Assembly (NCBI GenBank): GCA_963277665.1
Contig: OY728158.1
Coordinates: forward strand, 600,742,818-600,806,817
DNA from: Viscum album
Lineage: Eukaryota; Streptophyta; Magnoliopsida; Santalales; Viscaceae
Length of the DNA: 64,000 nt
Direction of reading: 5' to 3'
The notes beneath the pieces are model-generated. The model searched no databases, was not told the origin of the DNA, and worked only from the letters and a program-made list of their open reading frames with translations. The translations under genes were made by a program, and so were the position numbers. Shown piece after piece: positions 1 to 11,450 of the stretch. Within the stretch, counting starts at the first letter, position 1. Every line of letters starts with the position of its first letter.

Positions 1-659
1 AAAAATCATAGGTAGTTCCATGATTGGAAAAATTGGTTCAGTAAATATGAGGGTCAGAATGGGGTGGGGGTTATGTTATTGGCTTCCATTAGTTGGTGAT
101 TGATTAAGGGAAGTCCTAATGGCAGTGAGTTAATACATTGTTTGGGCTTATTGGTCTCTCTATAGGAGAGATGTGTTGTAGCATTGGAGGTTTTAGAGGA
201 ATTATAAATACATAGGCTAGGATCATTATGATAAATTTATAATGAACTTTTTGATGAGATTAACATTCCCTTAGGGCCAATGTGTATTATGTTTTAATGG
301 TGTTGAATAAAGGTTGGGTAGGTCAAGCATGAACTATCTGAGGCTACTTAGAACTATAGGACTCAAAATTAGTGCTCATGGGTTGAGATTATCAGGTTTT
401 AGAAGAAATGCATGCATGAGGGAGACTCTCATAGGGATTCTAGTGTTTTAGTATAGTTTTATCAATGAGATGATAGTGTGGATAACCCTATAGTGGAGAG
501 AATCCTACTGGTATTTTGGAAGGTGACCCACATTCCAGGTGGGAGGAAGTTAATTTCATGTTTTGGAAATCCAAATGTGGTCGATGGGCCTATAAATTAT
601 ATGATTATTGGAATTTAGTGATGGGTTTCCATATATTTTAGGGAACTCACTCACTGTAG
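1..659. other. Unassigned sequence left of element E4
   Basis: No open reading frame, LTR end, primer-binding site or TATA/GTACGT module could be recognised here. The sequence is less AT-rich than what follows and has a few G-rich stretches (for example around 60-75). It may be old repeat sequence or the flank into which E4 inserted. The last five bases before the proposed E4 start (TGTAG at 655-659) would be its left target-site duplication, but the right partner is not in the window. Confidence 0.4.
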
Positions 660-910
660 TGTAAGAAATTATAAACCTCAAATCCCAAGATAAAACATGC
701 ACAAAACCAAAACCATGTATATATAAAATAAAGAGAATCTAAAAACCTTTCACTAAATATCATATGAAACATTATTCAGTTTTATTCATGATTAATAACA
801 CTGAGAGGAAGCTAATGGAATCCCACTTGGGTGATGTATAATGAAATCTGAGCACAACATGCATAAATATTGTATCATTTTAGATGAATATTCAATACAT
901 TTAACAATAA
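660..910 (-). repeat. E4 gypsy LTR, left copy, outer segment
   Basis: This is the outer end of the left LTR of the outermost element E4, separated from the rest (17643-21848) by the insertion of E1. The proposed start is the TG at 660 (TGTAAGAAATTATAAACC), in the style of TGTAA-starting gypsy LTRs. If E1 and one copy of its AATAA target duplication are removed, the LTR is about 4.45 kb. The distance from this start to the first GTACGT-type module is then close to that seen in E1. Continuity with 17643 onward rests on the perfect E1 duplication. The exact outer boundary is inferred, because the matching end of the right LTR is missing. Confidence 0.5.
906..910. repeat. Target-site duplication of E1, left copy
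   Basis: AATAA directly precedes the TGTAACACCC start of E1 and recurs at 17643-17647 directly after the terminal GTTACA. A perfect 5-bp direct repeat is the usual mark of gypsy-type integration and fixes both ends of E1. Confidence 0.9.
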
Positions 911-3168
911 TGTAACACCCTGACCCTAGTTACCCTGAGTTGGTGCATTATTACATAACATTGGCATGATACAAGGAATCATGTCCCAAAAGACCGATCA
1001 GTTTAGTAGACTTGGATGTACTAGATACATACATAAGTTTTACATTACATCATGAAATAAAAAAACAAAAATGTGCCCCCTTTGAACACTCTTATATCCC
1101 TTATCCAATTTCTACAGGTTAATCGCAATATAATTCTTTTAATCCTAGTAAAAATAAAACATATTAAAGAGTTGAGATCAAATGCTTAATAAGGATAAAA
1201 ATATAGCGGAAACTATCATAAATAAAAACAAGCATTTAAGGAAATGTATAAGACTAGAACACAATCTTTTTAAATTTAAACTTCAACATAATATGGCTAA
1301 GATAAATCAAATAATGCCATCTACTTATTCATAGGGATATTATACTAGTCGAATAAACACATGTAATATCAATAGCCAATTTTATAATGATAGAATACAT
1401 AATGTCGGACATTCTGAAACATCTTTTCATGGCCTCGACCAAGATGTCTAAAAATGATTTAGGCCTCGACCAAAACCATATATCAAATTGGGAAAGGCCT
1501 CTTCCAATTCCACATATAATTGTCTTATGAGACCTATCGATGCATTGAGAAGCTATAGCGGGCTCCACCCGTCACATACTAAGTCCAATGCATTCCTCAT
1601 ATGAAAATGTTGAAACATAATCTAAACATTCATATTAAAACTAGCATACGAAATGCCAATATTTTAACCACAAACTGTGAATGACATAAAAATAACACAT
1701 CCACAGTCAAACATAACCCATTCAATAAAATATGGATGATTGTATTATAATAAATCAAATTCAATTAATAATAAAATACACTGAAGGATATTGACATAGA
1801 TTAAAATAGACATTAAATCTATTTGAGAGAAATATCCCCTTTTTCATGAAAACATTTAAATGTCGAACTATTTATCAAAGTAGTCGTTTAAAAGATATTT
1901 TTGAATCAAAGTGTCCCATACCTCTTTGAAACTTTTAAAAGGAATTTTTATTTCAATACATTCATGTCCATATAAATAAATACATAAAACCATTTTTAAA
2001 ACATGGACATAAATGAGAAATATTTGGAAGAATAAATATTTAAAACATTTAAAACAATATTTTAGTTAAAGAGTTTCTAAGAAAATAAGATATGCTTGAA
2101 TAAAAGTAATTGAGGAATAACATTAATCAAAACATTATAATATCATGAGAACAAATGTATTTATGATATAATATATCAATGGATAGTATATACTCATTAT
2201 AAAAGTTAATTGGTGCATAACGAAAAATAGGTCTCAAAGGAATGTAAATTGAGACGAAATACCTTATAAAGACTGTATCCTTAGATTATGGATAAATCAA
2301 TGAAATAATTATGTTTGAACAATATAAATACACTCAATATAATTGGATATTCAGTGTAAATCAATCAGGTTACATTCATATGTATTATTTTAAAAAACAA
2401 AACCAATGACTTGGATGTTTTACTCAATGAACAGAAATTGACTTAAGATCACCCTTTAAAAGTTCATGTCAATAAAATGTGAATTTATCAATGGAGTGAT
2501 TATGCATATAAAAGGTATATCCATATAAAGGGGAGTGTATATTACTACATAAATTATAAATAGTGAGTCTACACATAATCTTGGTGTAAAATAATCAATG
2601 AAGTATGCGTAAATCCCAATGAGTATAAATTTAAATTGGAAATTCCCTTACTGATTTGGTAACATAAAAAACATACACCCCATGAAAGAAGTATCATACA
2701 ATGAATATGTAAATACCCATAAATTAAATTATATTACACAAATAATACAATCATGTGCAATACATACACCACACAAAAGGAAATAGTGGCAATATACCAT
2801 GAATCTCACGGGAATAAGAATTGAGATGAAAACACCTTAACTTGTACACTTACTGGGTAGAGGGTAAATTAAACTCCTCTATAATAGTTAATTATTTGTT
2901 TTTAAATTAAACAATAACTATATAAAAAAATATGATATCCTATATGATCCTCTAATATTTCTGTATTAATAATATTTTCATAGTATCATCATTTCAGGTG
3001 TTAATTGATCTGTTTTCCTTTATATTATCAGTTAGGTAAGCCATTTTTTTATGGATGGGATGTATTTTATACATATCCATAATTATATTAAGTTCTTAAA
3101 CATTTTTTTAATCATAAAATGGAAATTATTCTTGAATTATTACTTTGGGGAATGCATCTCATCACTTT

Positions 3169-3390
3169 CGTGGAGACGATAATCCGTACGTACGTACGAG
3201 CGAAAATATCATTATATTGATGGCAAAATCATATGTAATTGGATGGTATATCACATATAAATAATAATTAACATGTTATATTTATTATTTACCTCATTTA
3301 TACTCATTATTATACCTATCCAAATAATGAAGTGTTTGAATAACAAACTACACTACGACGTGGAGACGGTAATCCGTACGTACGCACGTA
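3169..3390 (-). promoter_or_regulatory. Paired GTACGTACG leader modules in E1 left LTR
   Basis: Two copies, at 3169-3202 and 3359-3390. On the plus strand each reads GTGGAGACGRTAATCC followed by GTACGTACG and a CG-rich tail. They lie roughly 340-570 bp downstream of the TATA box in the element's sense, so they would be part of the transcript. Their high CG content and the palindromic GTACGTAC core stand out from the AT-rich surroundings. Function unknown. Confidence 0.75.
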
Positions 3391-3731
3391 TTGTGAATTT
3401 TTCATTTATAGGATGGATAGAATAATCAATATGGTTTTACCATTTTTATAAGAACATAATAGTATATAGAAGATAATGGAGTTATTATTTTATAATGGAA
3501 ACAATAAATAAAGAGGAAGTGGAAGAATAAAATAACTTGAAAGAGGTGATAAAATATTTACCTCTTCTTCGGGTTCTACCTTTTGATTTGATCAAAGGGG
3601 ATTCTTTGGTTGGATATATGACCAATGGAAGGACTCTAGGATGAATTTAGGGAAGTCGTTAGGATATTTGGGCAGGGGTTGGCCGAGCCAAAAGGCTTTG
3701 GAGGAGTGAAATTAAGAGAAGGGGAAGTTCC

Positions 3732-3739
3732 CTTTTATA
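3732..3739 (-). promoter_or_regulatory. TATA box of E1 left LTR
   Basis: Minus-strand TATAAAAG within a CTTATAAAAGGGAAC context. The same TATAAAAGG block recurs at the corresponding place in the other E1 LTR, in both E2 LTRs and in the solo LTR. This supports it as the pol II core promoter separating U3 from R. Confidence 0.7.
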
Positions 3740-5817
3740 AGAGATGTGAGGGTCACTTTAGGAAAAGCTTGAAATATTATTTTATAATAAAACCATTTTT
3801 GATTTATAATGGATCAAAAATGAATTATTTAAAAGATAAGGTGGGGATGGTTCAAAAAACTCTCAAAAAATAGGTTTTAGACAGGTTTAGGTCAACATAT
3901 TAACCTTGTCTTTTATTTTTAACTCTTAGTTAAATAGTTTTACATTTACCAGGTCTCTTGGAATTTTTATATTATATGGTTAATAAACTTAATATAACAA
4001 TCCAAGAGAACCCCATGTGGTTAATTATTAATATATACAACCTTATATAATACTTTTTGCTGATACTTAGATTTTTAGGAATATTATATCAATTAATAAT
4101 ATAATATTTGTTTTGAAAACTAAATTATGTCAATTTTGGAACTATTTAGTATTTGATTTTTTTAAAAGCAATAAAAACATTATCACTTTGAATAAAATTT
4201 ATTCAAATAACCTTAACATGTAATATTAACCTATAAAATTAGTGGAATTCATCATAAGTCTAAATTCACATTTATTTGTATATTTATAATATCAATTATT
4301 TTAATATTTCATTAATAAGGTAATTACTGCATCACCATTGTGTCATAAATAAATTAAATTATTTAAGTTTTAAAAATTATAAATAAAATACCATTATGTA
4401 GGAAATATTTTTATCTTTATAATTAATATTTATAGTATAATTTATATTGTGTGTAACCATATATTAAAAATGGTTTAGTTATTAAACATTGAATTTAACT
4501 CTTTTAACTCTTCTTTAAAAAAAATAATAAATGTCCAAATCTAATCCATATGGACAAAAAAAGTTCATATTTTAGTCCTAAGGTTGTTTTTTGTCGAATT
4601 ATACTTATCCAATAGAATTAGGACATGTATTAGGGTAATTATGATATCATTTTTATCGTTAATTACCATATTTACTTTTAACCGTGGTAAATACAGTTCC
4701 AAAGTTACTATTGAACAAAAATTATTTTCATCTTATTTAACCATATTTTACTTAATGATATTAACTGTTTCTCTCAGAGTTTTGAAATTCAACTCACATA
4801 AGTGGTAAAATTATGTTTTATGAAAATTTACAAATGCTCTCAGGAGGTGGGTAAAATACGGTAAAAAGTTCATTAAAATTTTATACATCTAATATTATTT
4901 TTAAATGACTCCAATGAATTACATTAAATTTATATAAGTATTATATATTTATTTTGACTAAAAATAAATTTAAATAAAATAAATAATTATTTAAATAAAA
5001 AGTCAGTTTTTAACTATAACGTAGTGTTTTTCACTATTCATAAAAAATTGAATGTTTTCAGAAAAATAAAAAAAAATTACCTGAAGATAATTTTGATATT
5101 AAGAATTCAAAAATGAATTCTATTTTACCAAATTAAACACATATAAGTTTCATTAATTAATTTAAAATTAATTCCCGTTGTCAAAACTGAAAAGCGGGTT
5201 TTTAAAAAAGTAAAAACTATCAAAAGATTGACATGTGTTTATGACAAATTTAAATGAGAAATTACTTATAATGACCTAAATTGTATTAAATGGTAAAAAT
5301 ATAATCTAATTATACTTCCAAACCATTCAAATACATAATTTATCACTATAGTTTATTTCGATTAAATTTTTTTTTTCAATTAAAATTTTGTATTTTTAAG
5401 TATTCATCAAAATATGAAAGTTATCAGAAAAGTACCAAAAATTTATCCTAAATAAATTTTTTATGTCCCGATTATAAATAAGAATTTTATTTCATTAAAT
5501 TGAATATATAAAAGCTTCAAATATTGGTTTTAAAAAGGATTTTCGATTAAAAGGTGGTAAATTTTCATTTTTAAAAAAATACTTCTTTTATCTGAAAAAA
5601 TGAATTTGTTCTTATATTATGTCTATGAAACACAAAATATGTATTCTAAAATTATATAGAGTATCTAAAATTCAAGTTTCAGTTAATACTATTCATAACT
5701 GCTTTTGAATGGCTAGTTTGGTAAGTCGTGGTGCGTTCGAACTCGGTGTTGCATGTAGCGCAAGCTATTGAATTACTCTAAAGAAAATAACTTATTATGA
5801 AATCTTGGGGTGTTATA

Positions 5818-6018
5818 TTTTTCAACCCTTTCAGAAATTATGTCCTCGCAATTTTAAAATTGGTCTTGGGAACTTCATTGAAATTCCCACATCGTAAAAA
5901 GAGTCAATAAAACCATCTCTTTAAAAGAAAGAAAGAGAAGTACAAAGGTCACCCGAGATAACCCGTACAAGGATTCCATGTAGGAAAACATGGATATGGA
6001 AGATAAACTATGTGTCAT
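5818..6018 (-). other. E1 interior, PPT side
   Basis: A short interior stub lies between the E1 left LTR and the nested solo LTR. The first bases are pyrimidine-rich on the plus strand (TTTTTCAACCCTTTCAG), the expected place of the polypurine tract of a minus-strand element. The next 180 bases resemble the equivalent part of E2 (47893-48090), including the stretches around CGCAATTT and AAAGGTCACC. No coding potential was recognised. Confidence 0.6.
6014..6018. repeat. Target-site duplication of the solo LTR, left copy
   Basis: GTCAT occurs here directly before TGTAACACCCC and again at 10374-10378 directly after TCTCTACA. The perfect 5-bp repeat delimits the solo LTR. Confidence 0.88.
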
Positions 6019-6098
6019 TGTAACACCCCGAGATTTTATGAAAAATATTATTTTAATTTCATTAATGTCTTGTGTTGTATTCTACACCAAGATTACCT

Positions 6099-6352
6099 TG
6101 CGCTATACGCAACACCGTATTAGCTTGCAGTATACGCAACACTATTCTTGGATCGTGTTACACACAATTTTGATAATAGTTATTCTACGCAACATTGAGT
6201 ATATATATATATATATTCAATGTATAAATGAAATATGGTTGGATTCTGTTATACGAAACAACAAAGGATTGTTTCCCAACACGCAACCCTGACTTGGCTT
6301 GCATTACACGCAATCACGACCTTCCTCGATAGCGTGTGTTGTACGCAATACC
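6099..6352 (+). repeat. Cluster of ACGCAACAC-type short repeats in U3 of the solo LTR
   Basis: About eight variants of a short unit such as TATACGCAACACCG, TACGCAACATTG and TACACGCAATCACG are spaced roughly 20-40 bp apart. In the E1 and E2 LTRs a single related unit is seen near the same end (reverse complement of GGTGTTGCATGTAGCGCAAG). The cluster looks like local amplification in this subfamily. It also contains a short TA dinucleotide run near 6200-6214. Confidence 0.65.
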
Positions 6353-8009
6353 GGGTTTTAATAAACAACGATATATTATTATAATATTGTCATGAACTAG
6401 CCGTTATGAATAGTATTAACTAAATTTTTAATTTTATAACATTATTATCCATCTTACACATTTTCTAGAACATGGTATAAGAACAAAATAAATTTTTCGG
6501 GTAAAATAAGTATTTTTCAAAAAATGCAGTTTTGCCGCCTTTTGATGGCGCACCCACTTTAAATTTAGTTTTTGACATGTTTATATGTTAAATTTGACAA
6601 AATAAAATTCTTATTTTGAATTAGGATATAAAAATTTACATTAGATAAAATTTTGATATTTTTCCGATAACTTTCATATTTTAATGAATAGTAAAAACAC
6701 GCTATATTTTAATTAAAAACAACTTTTTTCATCGTAATATATTATGTGGTTAAATTATAATATTTAATGGTTTTAAAGTATAAATATAATATATATTTTA
6801 CCATTTAATATAATGTATGTCATTAGCATTGATTTTACCTTGAATTCGTAGGTTAAATCAATTCAATGTTTTGCAATGTTTTAAAGAAAACCCATTTTCT
6901 TTCGAACAACGGTACTAATTTTAATTTAATTTCTACATCTTTTGTGTACTGAATTTGGAAAAATGGATTCCATATTTGGAATCATTGGGTCCAAATTATG
7001 TTAACAAGCTACTTTTTATTTTTGGGCATTGTGAATAGTAACTATGGTAAATTTTATTTACTATAGTTAAAGGTAAATCGGGTAATTAGGGTAAATATAA
7101 GATTATAAAATTACCCTAAAACGTGGAAAATCCTATTGGATGGCTAAAAGTAGACCCATATAACCTAAGGGTCGGATTAGATTCATTTTATGGACTTTTT
7201 TCCATGAAAATAATTTAATTATTATTAAAACCAAAGAATGTGACAACATGTCACTTTCTTAAATATTATAAGTATAATAATTTTAATTTAGTAATAAACT
7301 TCATGAAACTTAAAAAATTAATATTATACAAAAATCTAATACAATTATCTACATCATAGGAATTGTTTTTAATTTTTAGGGATTAAATAATTATCATTTA
7401 TTTTGACACAAAGATGATGCAGTAATTGTCTTATTAATGAAATATTGACATAATTAATGTTATAAATACCCAAATAAATGTAATTTGAGATTTTTTATGA
7501 CTTAAATTAATTTTATAGGTTACTATGACATGTTATTGTTGATATAAGTAACTTTTTTAGAACTTATCATTCTGTTAAAAATTTCATAAAAATCATGTAC
7601 CAAATAGTGTCAAAATTGACATAAATTAGTTTTTAAAACAAATATTATATTATTAATTGTTATTTAATTTCTAAAAATCTAAGGTTCGGCCAAATTTCTT
7701 AGATAAGGATATATATATTAATAATAAACAACTTGGGGTTCTTTTGGCTTGATATAGTAAGTTTATTAAGCTTATAGTGTAATAAAACAAGAAGACACTG
7801 TAAAAGTTAAATTATCTAACTTAAAGTTAAATCTAAATGATAAGGTTAAAATTGATACCTAAACTTGTCTAAATTCTAATGTATGAGAGTATTTCGACCC
7901 ATACCCACCTTAGCTTCAAAATATATCAATTCGGAGCTATTTAAAACCGAACATGACTTTATAATAAAATAATATTTTTAGTTTTCCCAAAGGTGCCCCT
8001 CTCCTCCCT

Positions 8010-8017
8010 TATAAAAG
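8010..8017 (+). promoter_or_regulatory. TATA box of the solo LTR
   Basis: TATAAAAG in the context CCCTTATAAAAGGGCACC, flanked by pyrimidine-rich CTCCTCC tracts. Transcription would be expected to start about 25-35 bp downstream. The block is conserved in the E1 and E2 LTRs. Confidence 0.72.
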
Positions 8018-8356
8018 GGCACCTCCTCCCTCTCCTCCTCACACAAATTTGAGCATTCAAGCTCGGCCAACCCCTGCCAAAATCTCTTCTACACTTCACT
8101 AGTATTATCCTAGAGGTCCTGGTCTTCTTCAAAGACCATCCTTAGTTCTTTAAGTGGAGGTTAAGAAAAGGTGCGTCAAAAAGAGGTAATATCCATTATC
8201 GATCTTTTTCAATTTCTTTCTTCTTCAACTTCTTCTTCTTTAGTTGTTTCATGATAAAGTAATAACATAAGTATTTCTTATATACTGATATGTTATTATA
8301 AATATGAAACAACTCTAATTAACCTTCTATCCATCCTACGGAAAAAGGAAATCACC

Positions 8357-8768
8357 GCGCGTGCGTACGTACGGAATACCGTCTCTACGCCGTGGTGTAA
8401 TCTATTTTCTGCCACCACCTTAATTGGATGGGTATAATGGTGTAATTAGTAACTATATATGATTATTATAAAGTAATATTTATACTGAAATTGTATAAAT
8501 ACACTTCAACACAAGTTTACGATCATGAGAACGATATCATCGCTCGTGCGTACGTACGGACTACCGTCTCCACGACGCGATGAGATTCATTCTCCATGTT
8601 AACCATTTAAGAATGATTATAAAGTATATATAAGCAATAATAATGAAATATATGACATTATAAAGCTACTGGATTTATGTATATTTGTATTTCATCTACT
8701 TACTTCCATTCAAGACAATAAGGAAAGGAAAACATCGTTCATGCGTACGTACGGACTACCGTCTCCAT
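8357..8768 (+). promoter_or_regulatory. Three GTACGTACG leader modules in the solo LTR
   Basis: Three copies in sense orientation, at about 8357-8392, 8541-8575 and 8736-8768. Each has GTGCGTACGTACGG (ATGCGTACGTACGG in the third) followed by a stretch like ACTACCGTCTCCACG. Spacing is close to 185-195 bp, similar to the ~190 bp spacing of the two copies in E1 and E2, so this subfamily carries one additional repeat of the module. They lie 340-760 bp downstream of the TATA box. Confidence 0.78.
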
Positions 8769-10373
8769 GAATGGTGTGTTTCATTTCATTTATCTATCTA
8801 TTATATATATATATATACTGAATATATATGATATATAAATCATGTTTTATATTATGTAAGTATGTAAATCATGATATAAGTAATAATAATGTCAAGAACA
8901 ACAAGTCCAAACACCTACGATAAATGAAACGATTTTACCCAAAACGCTTCTTTAACATGGAATTTACAAAAGAACGGGTAATATAAAGTCATAAGTGAAC
9001 CATATATGATATCATAACAATGAATATGATTCTGTAATAAGTTAATGACATTATTTAAATCATTATACAGGAGGTTCAGACACTTACGAAGCAAATCAGA
9101 TTTAAGGTAAGGGAAATATCACAATCTAATTTTTATCCGAGATTGTTTATACTTTGGCATTTACTAGGGTGTATTTTATCATCCAAATCCATGATTCCTC
9201 AATATGTAATATTATTTCCATCCACCTGAAATTTTTTAAATCCAATTTTACCCTTAGGTGAGTTTTTAGTAAAGGACGTGAAAGGAATATTTTGTCGTTT
9301 TTCGTACGAGGTACTTTTTGACTTTTCCGACAAAAGTACGAAGAATGTTTTTTTAACTTATACGACATGAATGGATTTTTAAAACATTATTTCCATGAAT
9401 CTTCCTTTACAAGTTTTCAAGTTTATTTTTAATCAACTTCTTTTATTTTAAAATTGTATGACATGTTAAGAAATTAAAAATGTTTTTGAAGTAGAAAGGA
9501 TATTTTCCTCAAGAATGGAGTTCAAGTGTTTTATCAAAATTATCTTCCATCTAAGATAATAAAGGGTTCTGTTTTTATCCCTATTATTACATTGATTTGA
9601 TTATGTTGTGATGGAATTATTTTTATGAATTCCTTTATCTTATATGAATTTTTTAATGATGTCATGATGTTTAAGATTCCCATTTTTATTACATGGGTTA
9701 TGCAATGATGTATGATTTATGATTTTGTGGCACACATAAGAATGGTATCATTATGAGATGGGTGGAACCTATATATCTCTCCAATGCATTGGGTAAAGAT
9801 TTTATATCTCATGAGATAGACATGGCTGGAATGGTAGGTTATACCGGTTCAGTGAAACAGGACTGAAACGAGGGTGACTCGGTTCAGAAATGGACTTTGT
9901 CCACTAAGATAGTCTTCGCAATAAGTCTTGACTAATGAGATATGATTCTATATGATTATGTGTATATGACACAAAGTTTCATGTTTTAAGTTATGATTAT
10001 TGGGATTTCATTTCACTAATATGATTTATCCCATGTTATGAAATTATGCTCTCTTTTGCAGGTTAAGATTTCCAAAATGTTATGTTCTTATGAATATGAT
10101 GTGATTGATATTTCTTTTTTTTACGCTTACTGAGCATTTGAGCTCACCCTTTTATGTTTTCTTTTCCCCAGGATATAAAGAAAGGTTTTAGGTAAAATAA
10201 AGGAAGATATTTATGGGAGATGTTGAAGATCATTCACCACGATTAGAAGATTATATTCCGAGTTTCCAAAGACACTAAACTATTACGATCCTTATGTGTG
10301 TGTTTTTGTTATGTACTAAGTATTCCGCAAAAGTAATGTAATGTCCATGTACGTCAAGATTCGGGTCTCTACA

Positions 10374-10378
10374 GTCAT
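10374..10378. repeat. Target-site duplication of the solo LTR, right copy
   Basis: GTCAT, identical to 6014-6018. Confidence 0.88.
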
Positions 10379-11332
10379 GTTCTGGTGGAGAGTGATAGAA
10401 AATATGATTAAGAGAAAGTTAACAACAAGAAAACCACAAACATGTGATGGGATAATCGGTCATTAGTTTCCTAGTAGGAAAAGTAAATGGACAACATTTT
10501 TTATATTCCATTTCATAAAGTTGAGGAATTTATTTATGAGATTGACTAAGAACATAAAGAGATATACTTACATTTTAAGTAGAGTTTCATCATTGAATAA
10601 AATTCTACAACTAACTCATCTTTTTTTTCAAACGATGAGTATTAAAGATGACTTGGTCACACCTAAAGTGCTAAAATCAACTTCTAGAGAATCACATAAT
10701 CCAAAAAAGAAAAACTATATATATTTACCATGTCTTTATAGATTAACCAAAACCCAAATGGTTAGTACAAGATCAGATGATCCCCAAAAAATATAATCCT
10801 TTAGAGAAATAAATACGAATCTTAATTTATAAAATTAAACCAACAATACCCAAAGATCAATAAATACCATTCAATAAACAATTTTCCTTAAAATCATTCA
10901 ATATAATCCAAACTAATATTGAAACCCAAAATATAGAAGAATCTAATTACGTAGTCTTCCATGTTAAATTGTATCTCCATATAACATCGACTACTCTAAC
11001 AGTCACATACTTAAAAGTAATTGACCTAATAAAATATTCTCTATTATAGGTTAATAATTTCAATAAATATCCCAAATCCCTATAAATCCACAATAAAAAT
11101 GTAGATAAGAATCCATCGTTACTCCTCAAATGAAATCCCATATTATTCTATTTTCCTTAGGCTTATAGTGTTCCCAACAAAGCAAACATCTTCCAAAATA
11201 ACATTTATCACTTAATCAACAAATCATTATCATATTCTAAGGATACCCATTTGATAATATATAAGATCTAGAATCAACTTATTATTGATAAATAAATTCA
11301 TTTAACTAAGAATAATTAGTCACACTAACTAG

Positions 11333-11450
11333 GGACTTCACGTATTCTAGTGGTAGGTGATAAATCCCAATCACACTTTGGTTGTAGGTTTGATTCTTGT
11401 AGCTTTGTCTGATGCGACAGGTTGTCACACTGTCTGCGTGTTGTCCATTT
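11333..11450 (+). repeat. Degenerate tRNA-derived SINE-like sequence in E1
   Basis: This matches the better preserved copy at 48501-48620, beginning GACTTCACGTA and continuing through TAGTGGTAGGTGATAAATCC to GTGTTGTCC. The A-box-like part (TTCTAGTGGTAG) is retained. The B box is decayed to AGGTTTGATTCTT. It sits at the corresponding place in the interior of a second element, antisense to the host element. It was therefore inherited through the family rather than inserted twice (inference). Confidence 0.6.

Larger units (their letters stand above)
911..5817 (-). repeat. E1 3' LTR (left copy)
   Basis: This repeat starts TGTAACACCCTGACCC and ends around GGGGTGTTATA, a decayed form of the terminal GTTACA. 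It matches 12752-17642 over its full length, with many substitutions and small indels. It contains a minus-strand TATA box (3732-3739) and two GC-rich GTACGT modules (3169-3202 and 3359-3390). Near its right end is a segment with GTAAGTCGTGGTGC that recurs in the E1 right LTR and in both E2 LTRs. The divergence between the two LTRs indicates an old insertion. Confidence 0.85.
6019..10373 (+). mobile_element. Solo LTR of the large-LTR gypsy family, plus orientation
   Basis: A single 4.36 kb LTR starts TGTAACACCCCGAGATTTTA and ends GGGTCTCTACA, flanked by the perfect duplication GTCAT. No interior or second LTR accompanies it. Its parts appear in the same order as the reverse complement of the E1 and E2 LTRs: a U3 start, a TATA box at 8010-8017, GTACGT modules, and a 3' part with ACTGAGCATTTGAGCTCACC. 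It therefore belongs to the same superfamily but a different subfamily, and sits opposite to its host E1. A solo LTR normally arises by recombination between the two LTRs of a complete element. The U3 end has many short TACGCAACAC-type repeats (6099-6352), more than in E1 or E2. Confidence 0.88.

Noticed and set aside
3169..3390. Host gene promoter with GTAC (copper or SPL) elements
   Set aside because: The sites lie in LTRs downstream of the LTR TATA box and recur in every copy, so they belong to the retroelements. No host gene is adjacent.
5990..6292. 100-residue open frame crossing the start of the solo LTR
   Set aside because: It spans the E1 and solo LTR junction and runs through the ACGCAACAC repeats. 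Its composition is set by the repeats and it has no domain.
8806..8820. TA-rich microsatellites (also near 6200 and 20310)
   Set aside because: Short runs of TATATA are expected in AT-rich repeat DNA and show nothing further.
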